A stretch of DNA of 64,000 nucleotides from Carpediemonas membranifera (GCA_019828565.1 JAHDYR010000007.1:496001-560000), one strand, 5' to 3'. Shown: positions 1 to 9,863, counted from the first letter of the stretch. Notes: generated by a model not told the origin, from the letters alone. Made by a program: numbers and translations.

Positions 1-2
1 AG

Positions 3-1199
3 CTCGAGGAGATGAGGACTGAGCTCGGCGAGATGAGAGAGGAGCATGCACACGCCATGGTCGGCATCCAGGAGGCCGTTCGCAGGCGCCAGGAGGCCGA
101 GGACAACCTCATCGCCACCCGTGAGCAGCTGATCGCGGCACAGGGCGCCATGGCCGGCCTGGAGTGCGACCTGGAGGACGCCAGACAGCACACACTGGAC
201 CTCCAGATGGCCCGCGGCAGGCCTGCCCCGCCGCCGGTCTCGAGGGTGGCCAACGACGGATCATCCCGCCGCTCGCCGTCCGTTCAGTCTCTGGACGATG
301 TCCTCGACGGGCTGTCTGACCTTGGCACTCCGGTCACGGCCGAGTCGGTGCAGCCCAGCAACCGGGAGGCCTACCCCGGCTCGCCGCTGCGGAAACACAC
401 CGAGGTCGAGGAGAGCTCAAGCTCAGAGCAGACACGACCGGTGCCACAGCTACCCGCCAGGCGGTTTGACGCGTTCACCGTCCCCTCCGACCCGCCCCGG
501 AGCACCGACCGCCCCCCTCGCGGCGAGCAGACTCCGGATCTCCCCGTGCCGAGGTTCAAGGGTCCCGCCACCCCGCGGTCCGGCCAAGAACCAAGGGCCC
601 CCCACTCGGGCCAGAGCCGCGCGTACCCCAGGTCGCCCACCCCCGCCCCGAGAGACGGTGAGACCGTGGATTCTGTCGCCACTGTGGTCCACAGCCACTT
701 CGAGACAGAGGCCCGGGCCCAGCACATGTACCTGAGCAGCGCCCCGCTGAAGATCCCTGGTGGGGCGGAGGGGAACCGGATTCTGTATGATCTGGAGCGG
801 TTGTTTGTCCTATGGGACGAGGTTGAGGCCTCATTCAGTCGCCGTTGTCAAGTGATTGAGAGGATTCGCACCCTCACGACCGGGGATGAGCCCCCTATTG
901 GTCCCATCGGTAGGATCATCAAGCACGAACTGACGGCGTGTAAGTCCGTGCTCGAACGCCACCGCGAGGAGCTTGAGCTCGTCAAACGGCGCGAGGAGAT
1001 CAAGTCCAAGTTGCTCGCCCTCAAGCGGCACCAGGGGTCGAAGTCAGACCTCAACGCGGCCATGGCCGAGCTGCGGCGGACGGATCAAAAGATGCGCATC
1101 GGGGTCGAGGCCGCCCGCAAGCTTTCAGTCAGCCCCGTGCGGTACCGGGGGCTGCCGTACGTGGAGGTGCTGAAGGTGGACGGGGTGGTGTCCGTGTAA
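3..1199 (+). CDS. Coiled-coil protein, 5' end outside window
   Basis: Unrecognised protein, at least 398 residues. The frame is open to the left edge (codons CTC GAG GAG precede the first ATG at 12), so the gene is probably truncated by the window. The N-terminal ~65 residues are charged heptad-like sequence typical of a coiled coil. A low-complexity Pro/Ser/Arg-rich linker follows (about residues 70-225), then a second helical, charged region (about 240-370) rich in Glu, Arg, Lys and Leu. No catalytic motif is visible. It is followed 44 bp downstream by another coiled-coil gene on the same strand. A cytoskeletal or basal-body structural role is only a guess. Confidence 0.75.
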   Translation, partial: LEEMRTELGEMREEHAHAMVGIQEAVRRRQEAEDNLIATREQLIAAQGAMAGLECDLEDARQHTLDLQMARGRPAPPPVSRVANDGSSRRSPSVQSLDDVLDGLSDLGTPVTAESVQPSNREAYPGSPLRKHTEVEESSSSEQTRPVPQLPARRFDAFTVPSDPPRSTDRPPRGEQTPDLPVPRFKGPATPRSGQEPRAPHSGQSRAYPRSPTPAPRDGETVDSVATVVHSHFETEARAQHMYLSSAPLKIPGGAEGNRILYDLERLFVLWDEVEASFSRRCQVIERIRTLTTGDEPPIGPIGRIIKHELTACKSVLERHREELELVKRREEIKSKLLALKRHQGSKSDLNAAMAELRRTDQKMRIGVEAARKLSVSPVRYRGLPYVEVLKVDGVVSV

Positions 1200-1243
1200 T
1201 ATATTAGAAGGGTGTAAACAGTAGGACTGGGCGATGGTGTCAG

Positions 1244-2119
1244 ATGACGGCCAGATTTATGGAAGATACGCGAGATTCTGTGTCGAGAAGCGGAAGGGCG
1301 ATGAGAAGCAGTGGGAGCCTCCGCCAGCTCCCACCATCGGACAAAACACGCATTAGTAACCTATTACGCGAGTTCTTTAATCAAAGAGCGGAAAACGAGC
1401 TTCACAGAGCACTGGTGGATGAAAAGACGTCTCTATGCGACGAATTGCAGGCCAGAGTGGAGCAAATGGAGCTCCAAGTTGAGGAAGAGCGCGAGAGATA
1501 CCAAAGCGAGCTTACCGCTCTTGCCAAACGCCTTTCAGCCAGGGAGGAAGCCCACGAATCCCAGCTTCGAGCCCAGACAGCAGCCTCACAGCAACAGCTG
1601 GCATCCCTCAGAGCTGAAGCAGCGCAGAAGATTGCCCTAGCGAATGAACAGAACACTGGCTTGCAACATGCGTACGAAACGGTGTGCCGCCAGCTCGAGT
1701 CCGCTGCCGCGAGACTCACAGATGCCGAAGAGGCAAACAAGCGGCTAGTAGCCCAGTTACATCAGCAGGAGGGCCTTTCCAAGTCGCCGTCTAAGAAGAC
1801 CGTGCAGATCGCCCCCCCGTCGTCCAACAATGACCTAACCCCGGAGCCCAGCCGCGCCCGCCGGATCCGGAACCGGCAGATTGTCGACATCATGACCCAG
1901 CAAGACCGTGAGGCCGAGTCTGTCTCTGTCTCGCCCCGGGGCCCGAGGTCGGCTGCGGTGCCACCGAGAGCGCTGCATGTAAGAGGGTACTCCCGATCAT
2001 CGTCGGGCCTTCACTCGCACGTGGACTCGTTGCTGGGGACCCCAATCGCGTACGAGGTGGTCCCGGACGTCGGGATGGACCAGACGGATGCGGCCGTGCT
2101 GAGGCTCCTCAATGGGTAG
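1244..2119 (+). CDS. Coiled-coil protein, unknown function
   Basis: A 291-residue protein starting at an ATG. A short basic Ser/Arg-rich N-terminus is followed by an uninterrupted heptad-like coiled coil (about residues 35-175, dense in Glu, Gln, Leu and Ala). A basic, Ser/Pro-rich and probably disordered tail follows. No enzyme motif is seen. It lies in tandem with the preceding coiled-coil gene and converges on the RCC1-like gene. AATAAA at about 2193 may serve as its polyadenylation signal. A structural or scaffold role is inferred from composition alone. Confidence 0.75.
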   Translation: MTARFMEDTRDSVSRSGRAMRSSGSLRQLPPSDKTRISNLLREFFNQRAENELHRALVDEKTSLCDELQARVEQMELQVEEERERYQSELTALAKRLSAREEAHESQLRAQTAASQQQLASLRAEAAQKIALANEQNTGLQHAYETVCRQLESAAARLTDAEEANKRLVAQLHQQEGLSKSPSKKTVQIAPPSSNNDLTPEPSRARRIRNRQIVDIMTQQDREAESVSVSPRGPRSAAVPPRALHVRGYSRSSSGLHSHVDSLLGTPIAYEVVPDVGMDQTDAAVLRLLNG

Positions 2120-2311
2120 GGGAGGTGTATTAGTAGACTGAGACGGGGCTCGGGGCGGCTTGGTATGAAGCGTACAGAGTTAGTGGTCGGGAATAAAAAA
2201 AGGCCCTCCAACAAAGTTTTAAATAAGGCGGGTTGGGTCGATAAACACGCCTCTATGGTCATTTCCACGCCCCCCAAAGCGCACTGGTTGTCCTGACAAC
2301 TCGGGTGACCG

Positions 2312-4018
2312 TCACACCCACCCCACCGGCCGCAGCTCATGCACCCTGCAGTACGGCAGGACATACGCCATGAGGGCCTCAGACTCGACACTAGGCGCCT
2401 CAACTCGCAGCCCACGGTCCGTGATCCACTCCCGGACACCGTACCAGACGCCTGTGTGGTCTCTGAAGCACCGCGTGCGGAGGTCACAGTCGAGCTCCTG
2501 CTGGTTGACCGCGACGGCGACAACTGGTATGGGGATCGAGTATCTGCTGATGAAACGGCGTTTGTCGATGTTTGTTAGCTGGAGGAGACAGTGAGTCGTG
2601 CCGTCGGCAGTAAGATAATAAAGCTGGGTCTCGTCGCAGTAAATGCGGAGGGTGTGGGGGGTAAGGCTGAGCCTCGTCGCCGTGGTGCAGTACTCCCGCC
2701 TGAACCCCTCGTCCAGCCAATAGCTGGCTGGTCCGTCGCCGACAGACTCTGCAAAGTCGGGCAGAAGGCCCGAGAAGCTGAGGGGAGCGGGAACCGAGCC
2801 TGCAAACCACCGGTCACACCCGGATTCGAAGAGATTGAAGCCAGGTGCAAAGACGATGTCATCGATGTGACACAGGGGGTCAGTGAAGGCGCTGAGCTCA
2901 TTCCTATGACCGACCCCGAGCTGGCCACTGTCGTTGCGGCCGGCAATGAGCTGTCTATCACCATGCGAAAGAAGGACGACACCGCCAATCAGGCGCATGT
3001 GATCTGGGACAAAGCCCGCGGGCAGGTCCACACGCCGGAAACCCGCCCCGCTCCGGCCCTGTGCGAATATCCGGCTGTGGTCGCCGGCACACATCATGCC
3101 GGCGGGGGTGGCGATCAGCGTCCAGCCCTCGTGGAACAGAGCGTGGGACACGAGGCGGTCCTTGTGCCAGGGGGGCAGGCTGGCCTCATGCTCGGCGATG
3201 GAGGGGCAGAGGAAGACAAGGCGGGTGGGCATGTCGATGTCGCGATAGCCCAGGCCGAGTACGCCGCATCGGTCATCGCCCAGGCCGAAAATCCCCTTGG
3301 CTGAGATAATCACGAACAATGGTCGATCTCCAGATCCGGTAACTGCCACTCGACTGACCCGCGGCAATCGAACAATACCAAACTGAGACCCACCCTGGCC
3401 GAGCCCCCGAATAAACAGCTTCCCGGCAAACAAGAGTGCGTCAGGCTCTCCTCTGGCACCACGGCTCGACACCGCTGCCCCCTTGGTCCGGGCAGAGGCG
3501 TGCGTGTCGCGGGTCCGACGGCAGAGGAACCAGCGGGCCTGGGTGGGTTCCACATCAGGGTCACTATAACTATGTGGTGGCTTTGGGTCATCCATGTCGT
3601 TGTCTGTTCCCGCCGAGATGAGACAGGCCCAGAGCATTCCGCGAGGCAATGCATGGAAGCGGGGCGAGTTATCTAGGGGCGAGCGTACAGTCGTACTTAG
3701 CTCGGGCCCGTCTGTGAGTATGGAAATCGCCCTGTCGAGCAGAACTTGGGCCCCGGGAGATCGTAGTTTCGGGACGGATAGCAATGTGGCGATCAGAAGC
3801 TCAATGGAGCCACGGCTTGCGTTCAGCTGGGCAGTATTGCCTGAATCTAGCGGTAGATTGAGCCTATACTCCCTCCGGGCCGCTTCAGCAATGAGACTGG
3901 GGCAATCACCGGCCATCTCGTGCGAGAAAAGCACCGCCAGCCAATATGCGTCAATGATCAGTCTTTTCGCCCTAGTTCGTCTTCGATCGAGACCAGTGCT
4001 GTGCTGCACTTGCCCCAT
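2312..4018 (-). CDS. RCC1-like repeat protein
   Basis: A 568-residue protein with an ATG start. Several segments look like degenerate RCC1 (regulator of chromosome condensation) beta-propeller blades. The clearest is GRNDSGQLGVGHRNE near residue 365; weaker ones are around GIFGLGDDRCGVLGLG and a glycine-rich stretch near 205. RCC1-type propellers act as guanine-nucleotide exchange factors or protein-binding platforms. No Ran-GEF-specific residues can be assigned here, so the partner is unknown. The N-terminal ~190 residues are non-propeller sequence. The blades are poorly conserved, so RCC1 membership is probable rather than certain. Confidence 0.6.
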   Translation of the reverse strand: MGQVQHSTGLDRRRTRAKRLIIDAYWLAVLFSHEMAGDCPSLIAEAARREYRLNLPLDSGNTAQLNASRGSIELLIATLLSVPKLRSPGAQVLLDRAISILTDGPELSTTVRSPLDNSPRFHALPRGMLWACLISAGTDNDMDDPKPPHSYSDPDVEPTQARWFLCRRTRDTHASARTKGAAVSSRGARGEPDALLFAGKLFIRGLGQGGSQFGIVRLPRVSRVAVTGSGDRPLFVIISAKGIFGLGDDRCGVLGLGYRDIDMPTRLVFLCPSIAEHEASLPPWHKDRLVSHALFHEGWTLIATPAGMMCAGDHSRIFAQGRSGAGFRRVDLPAGFVPDHMRLIGGVVLLSHGDRQLIAGRNDSGQLGVGHRNELSAFTDPLCHIDDIVFAPGFNLFESGCDRWFAGSVPAPLSFSGLLPDFAESVGDGPASYWLDEGFRREYCTTATRLSLTPHTLRIYCDETQLYYLTADGTTHCLLQLTNIDKRRFISRYSIPIPVVAVAVNQQELDCDLRTRCFRDHTGVWYGVREWITDRGLRVEAPSVESEALMAYVLPYCRVHELRPVGWV

Positions 4019-4752
4019 TCGCTGTGAATGAGGCTGGTTGCGATGAGATGGATTTGATGGGGATTTGATGGCCTCTCGCCCTCGCTATGAGTGCCGCATG
4101 GGACCATATAGGACCCTGGGATCGTGTCCGCCCATTCCTGGACCTCAGGTGGGCTGAATACGGCTTCTTCTTGCCAAACCCCATTGCCCATTTCCGAGGC
4201 TGGCCAGATCAAATGGTGAAATTGCCCCTTCTGAATCGCAATGTCCAGAGGTTAACCACGCAAGACCCCGATCTGGTCTGGAATAAGCCAAATCGTTTTG
4301 CTCGGGCGAAGTCGTGACGGAATGTGGGCGGCCAGAACTTGCTGCTCAGCCCGTTGTCGGGCGTTCTGCTCTTCAACGACCCCCTCGACGCCAACGTCGT
4401 CTTCGGCACGGCCGAGAATCATCCTCGGGCTGCTCGTGCTGCTGGTCCGGCCCAAGTTTGTCAAGAAGTCCAAGGCGGCCGCAGTGAATGCTGCATACCA
4501 GACGGTCGAGCCATATCTCGAATCTCAAACAGATCGGTGAGTGAATCAGGAGATTCGGAATATTTGACGGGCCCGTTGACAGAGGCACTCCTGGCAGCCG
4601 ACGATGCGGGGGAGCTTGGTGAGGCAGCGACAGAGTCTGACGATGCACTCCGTCGTGGCATCAGTCTCAGAGTCGGGTGCCATGGAGGGCAATATGGTGA
4701 TCTGACGCGGTTTATCATACGAACAGTAAATGAGCTGTTTAGCTTTATTACA
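4019..4752. other. Intergenic, no confident gene
   Basis: This 734-bp gap lies between the start of the RCC1-like gene and the 3' end of the homeobox gene, both on the minus strand. Several short reading frames on both strands overlap here (for example plus 4324 onward and minus 4252-4473), but none has a convincing ATG start together with protein-like composition. A plus-strand stretch around 4425-4540 could encode a hydrophobic helix with a basic tail, but it has no plausible start. I see no RNA gene. Confidence 0.4.
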
Positions 4753-5865
4753 TCATTGGCCGAGCATGAAAGAGTCGAAGCCACATGGGAAAAGCGGAAA
4801 GTCTGTCATGCCGAACTGTGCGTCGAGCTCGACGACATTCGGGACCTCAGGGGATGTCACCGTGTCCGGCATAGCCACGTCGACCATGCTTCCAATGGCG
4901 AGACCGGGCTCCTCCGACATCGACAACGACTGGGTGTGAGTCTCGCCGAGCAGGCTCCCGTTGGCCATGGATGTGTGTACATCCACCGGAGGAGCGTGCA
5001 GGGCGAGCGGCTGGCCATGGGGCGGGCTGTAGTGTTGTATGGGTTGGCCCTTGCTGTGGCCAGGCATAGTGATGCCCATGGTGACCATGCCGAATTCTTG
5101 CTTTCCAGCAGTAACGCACTGCTGTTCTGTGACCTGGGGCTTCCAACCCTGCTTTGCATGATGCAGGGGCTGTTCCAGTGGTAGGGTTGAGGTCCTTACC
5201 GGTGTCGTCTGCTTGAATGACTCATGCTGCGGCTGTGTCTGGTTTTGAACCGACCATCTGGCACCCTTCAGCTTGACCTCCCGTCCCTGCGACGGCTTGG
5301 GCTTTCTCTTGGGCGCGTTGGCCTCCATAAACTGCAACTCGCGGGGCGACACAGGGATCTCCCCCGCCTGACTCTGCCGCATGGCGTCGATGATGGCGAG
5401 CACATGCTTCTTATCCTCCATCGTCATCGTCCCAAATGCGGGCGACTCCTTCGCGAATGTTGCCGAGATCATGTTCATGACCCGGATCCACGCGAACTTG
5501 AGGCCACCCCGCACGGTCGGGTCGGTGTACATCTCCATGAGCTCCTTCAGCTTGCCCGCATAGAACGTCTTCATTCTCCGCCGGGTATTCCTGAACCAGT
5601 TGTCGACCTGCGAGCGACTGAGGCTGGTGGCATCCATCAGCTGCTGGCGGGTGGCATCGTCGTAATATGGGTCAAAAATGTGGTCTATAAGCCAAGTTCC
5701 TAGCACGCCGTCGTCAATTGATGATTTTGTCGCAACGCTGCTGATTTCTGGCTTCGCTTTCTTCTCTTGAGCTGGAACTTCAGGCTCAACGTAATCGGTG
5801 GCGGATTGCGGTGTTTTGTCATATTGAGCGCCGACAAGCGCATAGCTTGCTAGGCTTGGATCCAT
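4753..5865 (-). CDS. TALE-class homeodomain transcription factor
   Basis: A 370-residue protein. The ATG at 5865 is preferred over an in-frame GTG three codons upstream. Residues ~50-110 form a homeodomain: helix 3 reads SRSQVDNWFRNTRRRM, with the invariant Trp48, Phe49, Asn51 and Arg53. The helix 1-2 region DHIFDPYYDDATRQQL has the longer loop containing a Pro-Tyr pair that defines the TALE (three amino acid loop extension) class of MEIS, PBC and KNOX proteins. Position 50, which reads DNA bases, is Arg; Ile is common in this class. The rest is Gln/His/Pro-rich and probably disordered. Expected to be a nuclear DNA-binding regulator; TALE proteins usually act as dimers, and no partner is visible here. 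Confidence 0.85.
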   Translation of the reverse strand: MDPSLASYALVGAQYDKTPQSATDYVEPEVPAQEKKAKPEISSVATKSSIDDGVLGTWLIDHIFDPYYDDATRQQLMDATSLSRSQVDNWFRNTRRRMKTFYAGKLKELMEMYTDPTVRGGLKFAWIRVMNMISATFAKESPAFGTMTMEDKKHVLAIIDAMRQSQAGEIPVSPRELQFMEANAPKRKPKPSQGREVKLKGARWSVQNQTQPQHESFKQTTPVRTSTLPLEQPLHHAKQGWKPQVTEQQCVTAGKQEFGMVTMGITMPGHSKGQPIQHYSPPHGQPLALHAPPVDVHTSMANGSLLGETHTQSLSMSEEPGLAIGSMVDVAMPDTVTSPEVPNVVELDAQFGMTDFPLFPCGFDSFMLGQ

Positions 5866-6149
5866 TGCTTGCACAGCGAATTTCCCGGAGCATCTTCAAC
5901 TGGCAAAACCCGCCAGAGACGGTCAGGGATTCCCCGTTCGGGATTAACGTCTGACTGCTAAACCACAAGCGAGCAGCGCCAGTTAGCTGCATGGGAACTT
6001 GGTGCGCTGCGGGAGTTGCCCCTCTCCACCGAGCCCTCGCCGTGACTCAAGGACTCGGCCTGGGTCTACCGTATTTACACGTCCGTACACCACGTGGAGA
6101 AATATATAATTCAAGCGAGGGGCGGAGTTCAATGCCTCCGCCCCCGTTC

Positions 6150-6818
6150 TCAGATGCCAAACCCTCGCCCTGGCCGCTTCGCACCAGTGCTTCCCTTCGT
6201 TTTCTTCTCCCACCGGGCTATCTCCCGCTGGATCTCCGTGATCCTTGCCGTTAGAGTTGCTTCGTCTCGTCTGCACGTCTCGACCCAGCTGGTGACCGTG
6301 GCCAGGCGGTCTCTCGCATAGGCTATCTCTGTGGCCTGCCGGGCATGCCGAAGCTTGAGCTGGGCGAGTCTACTGCGGCGCTTGTCGTTCAGCGCTTTGA
6401 GATCGAGCGTACGCTGCCGTTCGGTGGCAATCAGGGTTTCGTACTCCTCAATCTTCTGGCGAATGTTAGCGGGGTGGTGCATGTCATTGGCCATCTGTCC
6501 AGAGACGCTTGTGGGAGTGGGGAGCCGCTCCGCGAAGGAGGGCGGCACAATGATCTCGTTCTCACAAAGGTTTTTGAGTGTATCGATGTCTGAGTCGACG
6601 CCATCTTTTGCGAAGTGCACCTCTGATGAAAGCTCGCTTGCTTTGCGCTTCTGAGGCTCTGATTGCTGCAGGTTGTTTGTTCGAGGCATAAATGATAATA
6701 GTGGTGCTGATTGCTGCTGAGATTGGTCCTTTTGGTTCAATATTGTGAGATTACTAGTATTTGGCTTCGTTCTACGCCCTCTCATGGCGATTCTGGACCC
6801 TGTAGAGGTTGAGGTCAT
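6150..6818 (-). CDS. Small coiled-coil protein
   Basis: A 222-residue protein with an ATG start. The N-terminal half is Ser/Gln/Asn-rich and probably disordered. Residues ~120-205 are a continuous charged coiled coil rich in Arg, Leu, Ala and Thr, and the protein ends in a basic Lys/Arg/Gly tail. It resembles small nuclear or kinetochore-type coiled-coil proteins in general build, but no family can be named. It is divergently transcribed from the gene at about 7020. Confidence 0.65.
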   Translation of the reverse strand: MTSTSTGSRIAMRGRRTKPNTSNLTILNQKDQSQQQSAPLLSFMPRTNNLQQSEPQKRKASELSSEVHFAKDGVDSDIDTLKNLCENEIIVPPSFAERLPTPTSVSGQMANDMHHPANIRQKIEEYETLIATERQRTLDLKALNDKRRSRLAQLKLRHARQATEIAYARDRLATVTSWVETCRRDEATLTARITEIQREIARWEKKTKGSTGAKRPGRGFGI

Positions 6819-7019
6819 GCAGGCAGTGATCCAGCCAAAATGCGTGTCTCATTATTTACGAACGAGGCGTCGAAGGGGACTCAAACTCGGGCAGCCCCCG
6901 GCAAACACCTTCAGGTTACGCCCTAGGGCTTTTTGAGACGCTTGCAAGAAAAACTGTCATCCTGCCGAAAAAGCTTGCAAGATTCCCAATCGGCGAACGA
7001 AGACATTAAGAAACAGTTA

Positions 7020-7412
7020 ATGTCCAACTATACGTCGCCCATTATAAGCCCCAGAGGTACTAACGACAGTCCCAGACAGAATGTAGATCAGCACGGCCGC
7101 AGAAGATCCAGCCTGCTCATGCGTCTTGTGGATGAGGAGAAGTCCTTCTTCGATCGCGAACAAGGAAAGGTTATTTCCGAAGCTGTAGCATCTCCTTCCA
7201 CACCAGGCTCCCATCGTGGTTCGTCATCCTTCCCTTATGATTACTCAGGCCGTCCGCGCCGGGCGTCATTGCTCTCAAACTCCAACAATTCGCCCCTCTC
7301 TGGCCCCATGACGCCCATTGAAGAACGCCAGCAGCCTGATATTCCGCAGAAGACGGCGGAGGTCGAGTACGAACTCGTGGAGAGCGAGTCCGACGCTGAG
7401 GACGCGGAGTAA
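7020..7412 (+). CDS. Ser/Pro-rich small protein, 5' end uncertain
   Basis: From the first ATG (7020) the frame encodes 130 residues rich in Ser, Pro and Arg, with repeated proline-directed motifs (TSPIISP, SPRG, TPIEE) and an acidic tail (ESESDAEDAE). The frame is open upstream to 6927 and there encodes coiled-coil-like sequence (RRLQEKLSSCRKSL) without any ATG. The true protein may therefore start in an upstream exon joined by a mini-intron, or at a non-AUG codon. I could not find an intron boundary matching the other introns of this window. Function unknown. Confidence 0.5.
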   Translation: MSNYTSPIISPRGTNDSPRQNVDQHGRRRSSLLMRLVDEEKSFFDREQGKVISEAVASPSTPGSHRGSSSFPYDYSGRPRRASLLSNSNNSPLSGPMTPIEERQQPDIPQKTAEVEYELVESESDAEDAE

Positions 7413-7690
7413 TTGTACAACAGACAGAGATTAAACAGCATTACTGCAATGCGGGGCCATGTGTGAGTATGTGGCTGGAATGGTGCTGGTGGCGCGACAG
7501 TATCGGCGTGTCGATGCGCCAGTACTACGGCATGTGGCAGTGACCCGAAGATTGACGTGAAGGCACGGCAGTCAATATACGGCCTTGTTGGGCCGGGCAT
7601 GACCAGGGAAGAACCCGCAGGTTAAGGTTCATTCTCGCGATCACGTGTCGTGAAAATTGACCACTAGTTCATTTTCGTCAAACCAATGCC

Positions 7691-7963
7691 ATGTTCTGTA
7701 CAAAACAGTCAATTCGTTCGCAATTCAGTGTAGATGACCTCTTCGATGATCTTGAGGACACGCACCAGATCAGACTTTCTGATATCCTGTTCGACCAAGT
7801 GTGGTTTGCATTTGAGGGCTTGAATACGGTATACAACAACATATACGCCTCCCATGTCCCCGGAATATCTTCTCTGGCCCGTATCTTCCACACCACACCA
7901 CGCACAGTGACGTCTCTGGCCGCCAACCTGGCAAGCATCGAGCGGACATGCGTCACACTCTGA
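7691..7963 (+). CDS. Possible small protein, 90 aa
   Basis: An ATG-started frame of 90 residues with normal protein composition: acidic and aromatic N-terminal half (DDLFDDLEDTHQIRLSD) and a C-terminal part that could form a helix-turn-helix. No family is recognised. A longer minus-strand frame overlaps it but lacks an ATG. The gene is supported only by composition, so treat it as tentative. Confidence 0.4.
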   Translation: MFCTKQSIRSQFSVDDLFDDLEDTHQIRLSDILFDQVWFAFEGLNTVYNNIYASHVPGISSLARIFHTTPRTVTSLAANLASIERTCVTL

Positions 7964-8359
7964 TGGAGGGCCAGGAAACATGCCCATATTAGCCCGCTGG
8001 GCCCGGGCATTGTTGCCGATCTTCACTCCTCCTTTCAAGCTCGGTAGCTTCAGAGACTGTGGCAGGCTGGCCACAGGTCTGAGCTACTCTTCGGTGTCAT
8101 AATAAATCCTTCCCACCCGCCCTCTTCCCTTTACCCGGCCCTGCACTAGTTGCCAATGCAGGATCAGACGAGATGAGACCCACTGCCGGCACTGGTGGCG
8201 GTCCCATACGTGCCATGGTATGCGAATATCAATTCGAATATCACTCGAATACTGTCCAAATCAAGTGAATGTCGATCAGCTTCGACTCCCCGGGCAGTCA
8301 CGACGACACGAAAGCACAGAAACACAGTAAGTAACCAATATGAAGGTCTCACGCAGACT
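7964..8359. other. Intergenic, nothing recognised
   Basis: About 400 bp between the tentative small gene and the glyoxalase gene. It contains an ATAAATCC-type AT-rich patch near 8100 and otherwise no gene, repeat or RNA that I can support. It presumably holds the glyoxalase promoter. Confidence 0.4.
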
Positions 8360-8786
8360 ATGAGCGCCACCGGTACTGGATTTTTGCACACGATGGTTCG
8401 TGTGAAGGACCTTGACACCAGCATTGCCTTCTACGAGAAGATCGGCATGAAGAAGCTTCGCACAAAGGACTTTCCTCAGTACGACATCATTCATCCATAA
8501 TTTACCCAGGTACAAGTTTACTCTCGTCTTCCTCGGCTTCGGTGATGGCCCTGAGCTTGAGCTCACGTACAACTACGGCCGCGAGGAGCCTTATGCTCTC
8601 GGCGAGGGCTACGGCCACATCGCCATCTCTGTGAACAACATCCACGACATGATTGCCCGCCTCAAGGAGACCGATCCCGACCGCATTGTCCGCGAGCCGT
8701 ACACGATGGGTCAGAGCCTCATCGCGTTCATCACTGATCCTGACGGTTACAAGATCGAGCTCATCGAGAAGGAGCTCAAGCTCTGA
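8360..8786 (+). CDS. Glyoxalase I (lactoylglutathione lyase), with one mini-intron
   Basis: Isomerises the hemithioacetal of methylglyoxal and a thiol cofactor to the lactoyl thioester, in the cytosol; the first step of methylglyoxal detoxification. Coding sequence is 8360-8478 joined to 8510-8786, giving 131 residues, close to the bacterial single-domain enzyme. All four metal ligands expected for the family are present: His in FLHTMVRV, Glu in ELELTYN, His in YGHIAIS and Glu in KIELIE. The unspliced frame stops after IIHP; removing 31 nt restores DFPQY-KFTLVFLGFGDG, the family sequence. The ATG at 8360 is chosen because it sits nine codons before the first metal ligand, as in homologues. 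The 3' flank carries a leftover tail of a surface-protein gene. Confidence 0.93.
8479..8509 (+). other. 31-nt spliceosomal intron (glyoxalase)
   Basis: Begins GTACGA and ends AATTTACCCAG. Excision joins CCT CA to G TAC AAG and restores the conserved Pro-Gln-Tyr-Lys of glyoxalase I; retention gives an immediate stop. The branch-point motif appears fused to the 3' splice site, as in Giardia introns. Confidence 0.9.
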
Positions 8787-8896
8787 GGGGTAAAGGACTG
8801 GCCATGATATTGAGCTACCAAGGGTCGTAGGTTCAGCATTAACCATCTCACAGCTAATGGGGTTGTTTCCCGCAAGCATGATGCTCTAGCCACCAG

Positions 8897-8967
8897 GGTC
8901 GACTCAGCTTACTGGATGCGGGTCGCGCTCGCTGCTGTGGTCCTCGCGCTGGCGGTGCTGGCCTAGC
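8897..8967 (+). pseudogene. Orphan C-terminal tail of a surface-protein gene
   Basis: Reads [20 protein letters not shown] then Leu-Ala and a stop, matching the last 22 residues of the surface gene at 30568-31701 exactly. The rest of the gene is missing: the sequence upstream of 8897 is unrelated and belongs to the glyoxalase 3' flank. It is the left edge of the duplicated HSP70 cassette and marks where a tail-to-tail surface gene was lost. Confidence 0.8.
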
Positions 8968-9021
8968 CTGGTAAATGTTCCGAACTCAGTGTGCCGTTTA
9001 ATAAACTGTCCGTCTGCATGC

Positions 9022-9832
9022 TCAGTCGAGCTCCTCGACCGTGGGGCCGGCACCCGATGGGGCCGCGCCAGGCGCCCCGCCCATGTCGGGCATGCCCTGC
9101 GGCGCGCCCTCGGCGTAGAGCTTGGTCATGATGGGCGTCGAGACCTGCTCGAGCTCCTTGCGCTTGGCCTCGAACTCCTCCTTCTCGGCGTCGACGTGGG
9201 TGTCGAGCCAGCTCATGACGTTCTTGATCTCGGCGTCGAGCTTGTCCTTGTCCTCGGCGGAGATCTTGTCCTTGAACTTCTCGTCCTCGATGGTGTTGCG
9301 GAGGGAGTAGGCGAAGTTCTCGAGGCCGTTGCGCGCCTCGACCTTCTCGCGCACCTTCTCGTCGTCGGCCTTGAACCGCTCCGCGTCGGCGACCATGCGC
9401 TCGATGTCGTCCTTGGAGAGGCGGCCGGAGTCGTTGGTGATCGTGATCTGCTGGCGGTTGCCCGAGCTCTTGTCCTCGGCGGTGACCTGGAGGATGCCGT
9501 TGGCGTCGATGTCGAACGACACCTCGATCTTCGGGACGCCGCGGAGCGCGAGCGGGATGCCGGTCAGGTCGAACGTGCCGAGCTTGTTGCAGTCGCGCGT
9601 GCGGGCGCGCTCGCCCTCGAAGACCTGGATGGTCACGGCGGGCTGGTTGTCGGCGAAGGTCGAGAACGTCTCCTTGGCGTGCGCGGGGATCGTCGTGTTG
9701 CGCTTGATGAGCGTCGTCATCACGCCGCCGGCGGTCTCGATGCCGAGCGAGAGGGGCGTGACGTCGAGCAGGAGGAGGTCGGAGACCTTCTCGGACTTGT
9801 CGCCCGCGAGGATGGCGGCCTGGACGGCGGCG

Positions 9833-9863
<31 letters not shown>

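Noticed and set aside
6840-6930. tRNA-like segment on the minus strand (GAGTTTGAGTCCCC followed by CGACGCC)
   Set aside because: The only matching acceptor strand would give a 57-nt molecule, and the T arm does not pair.
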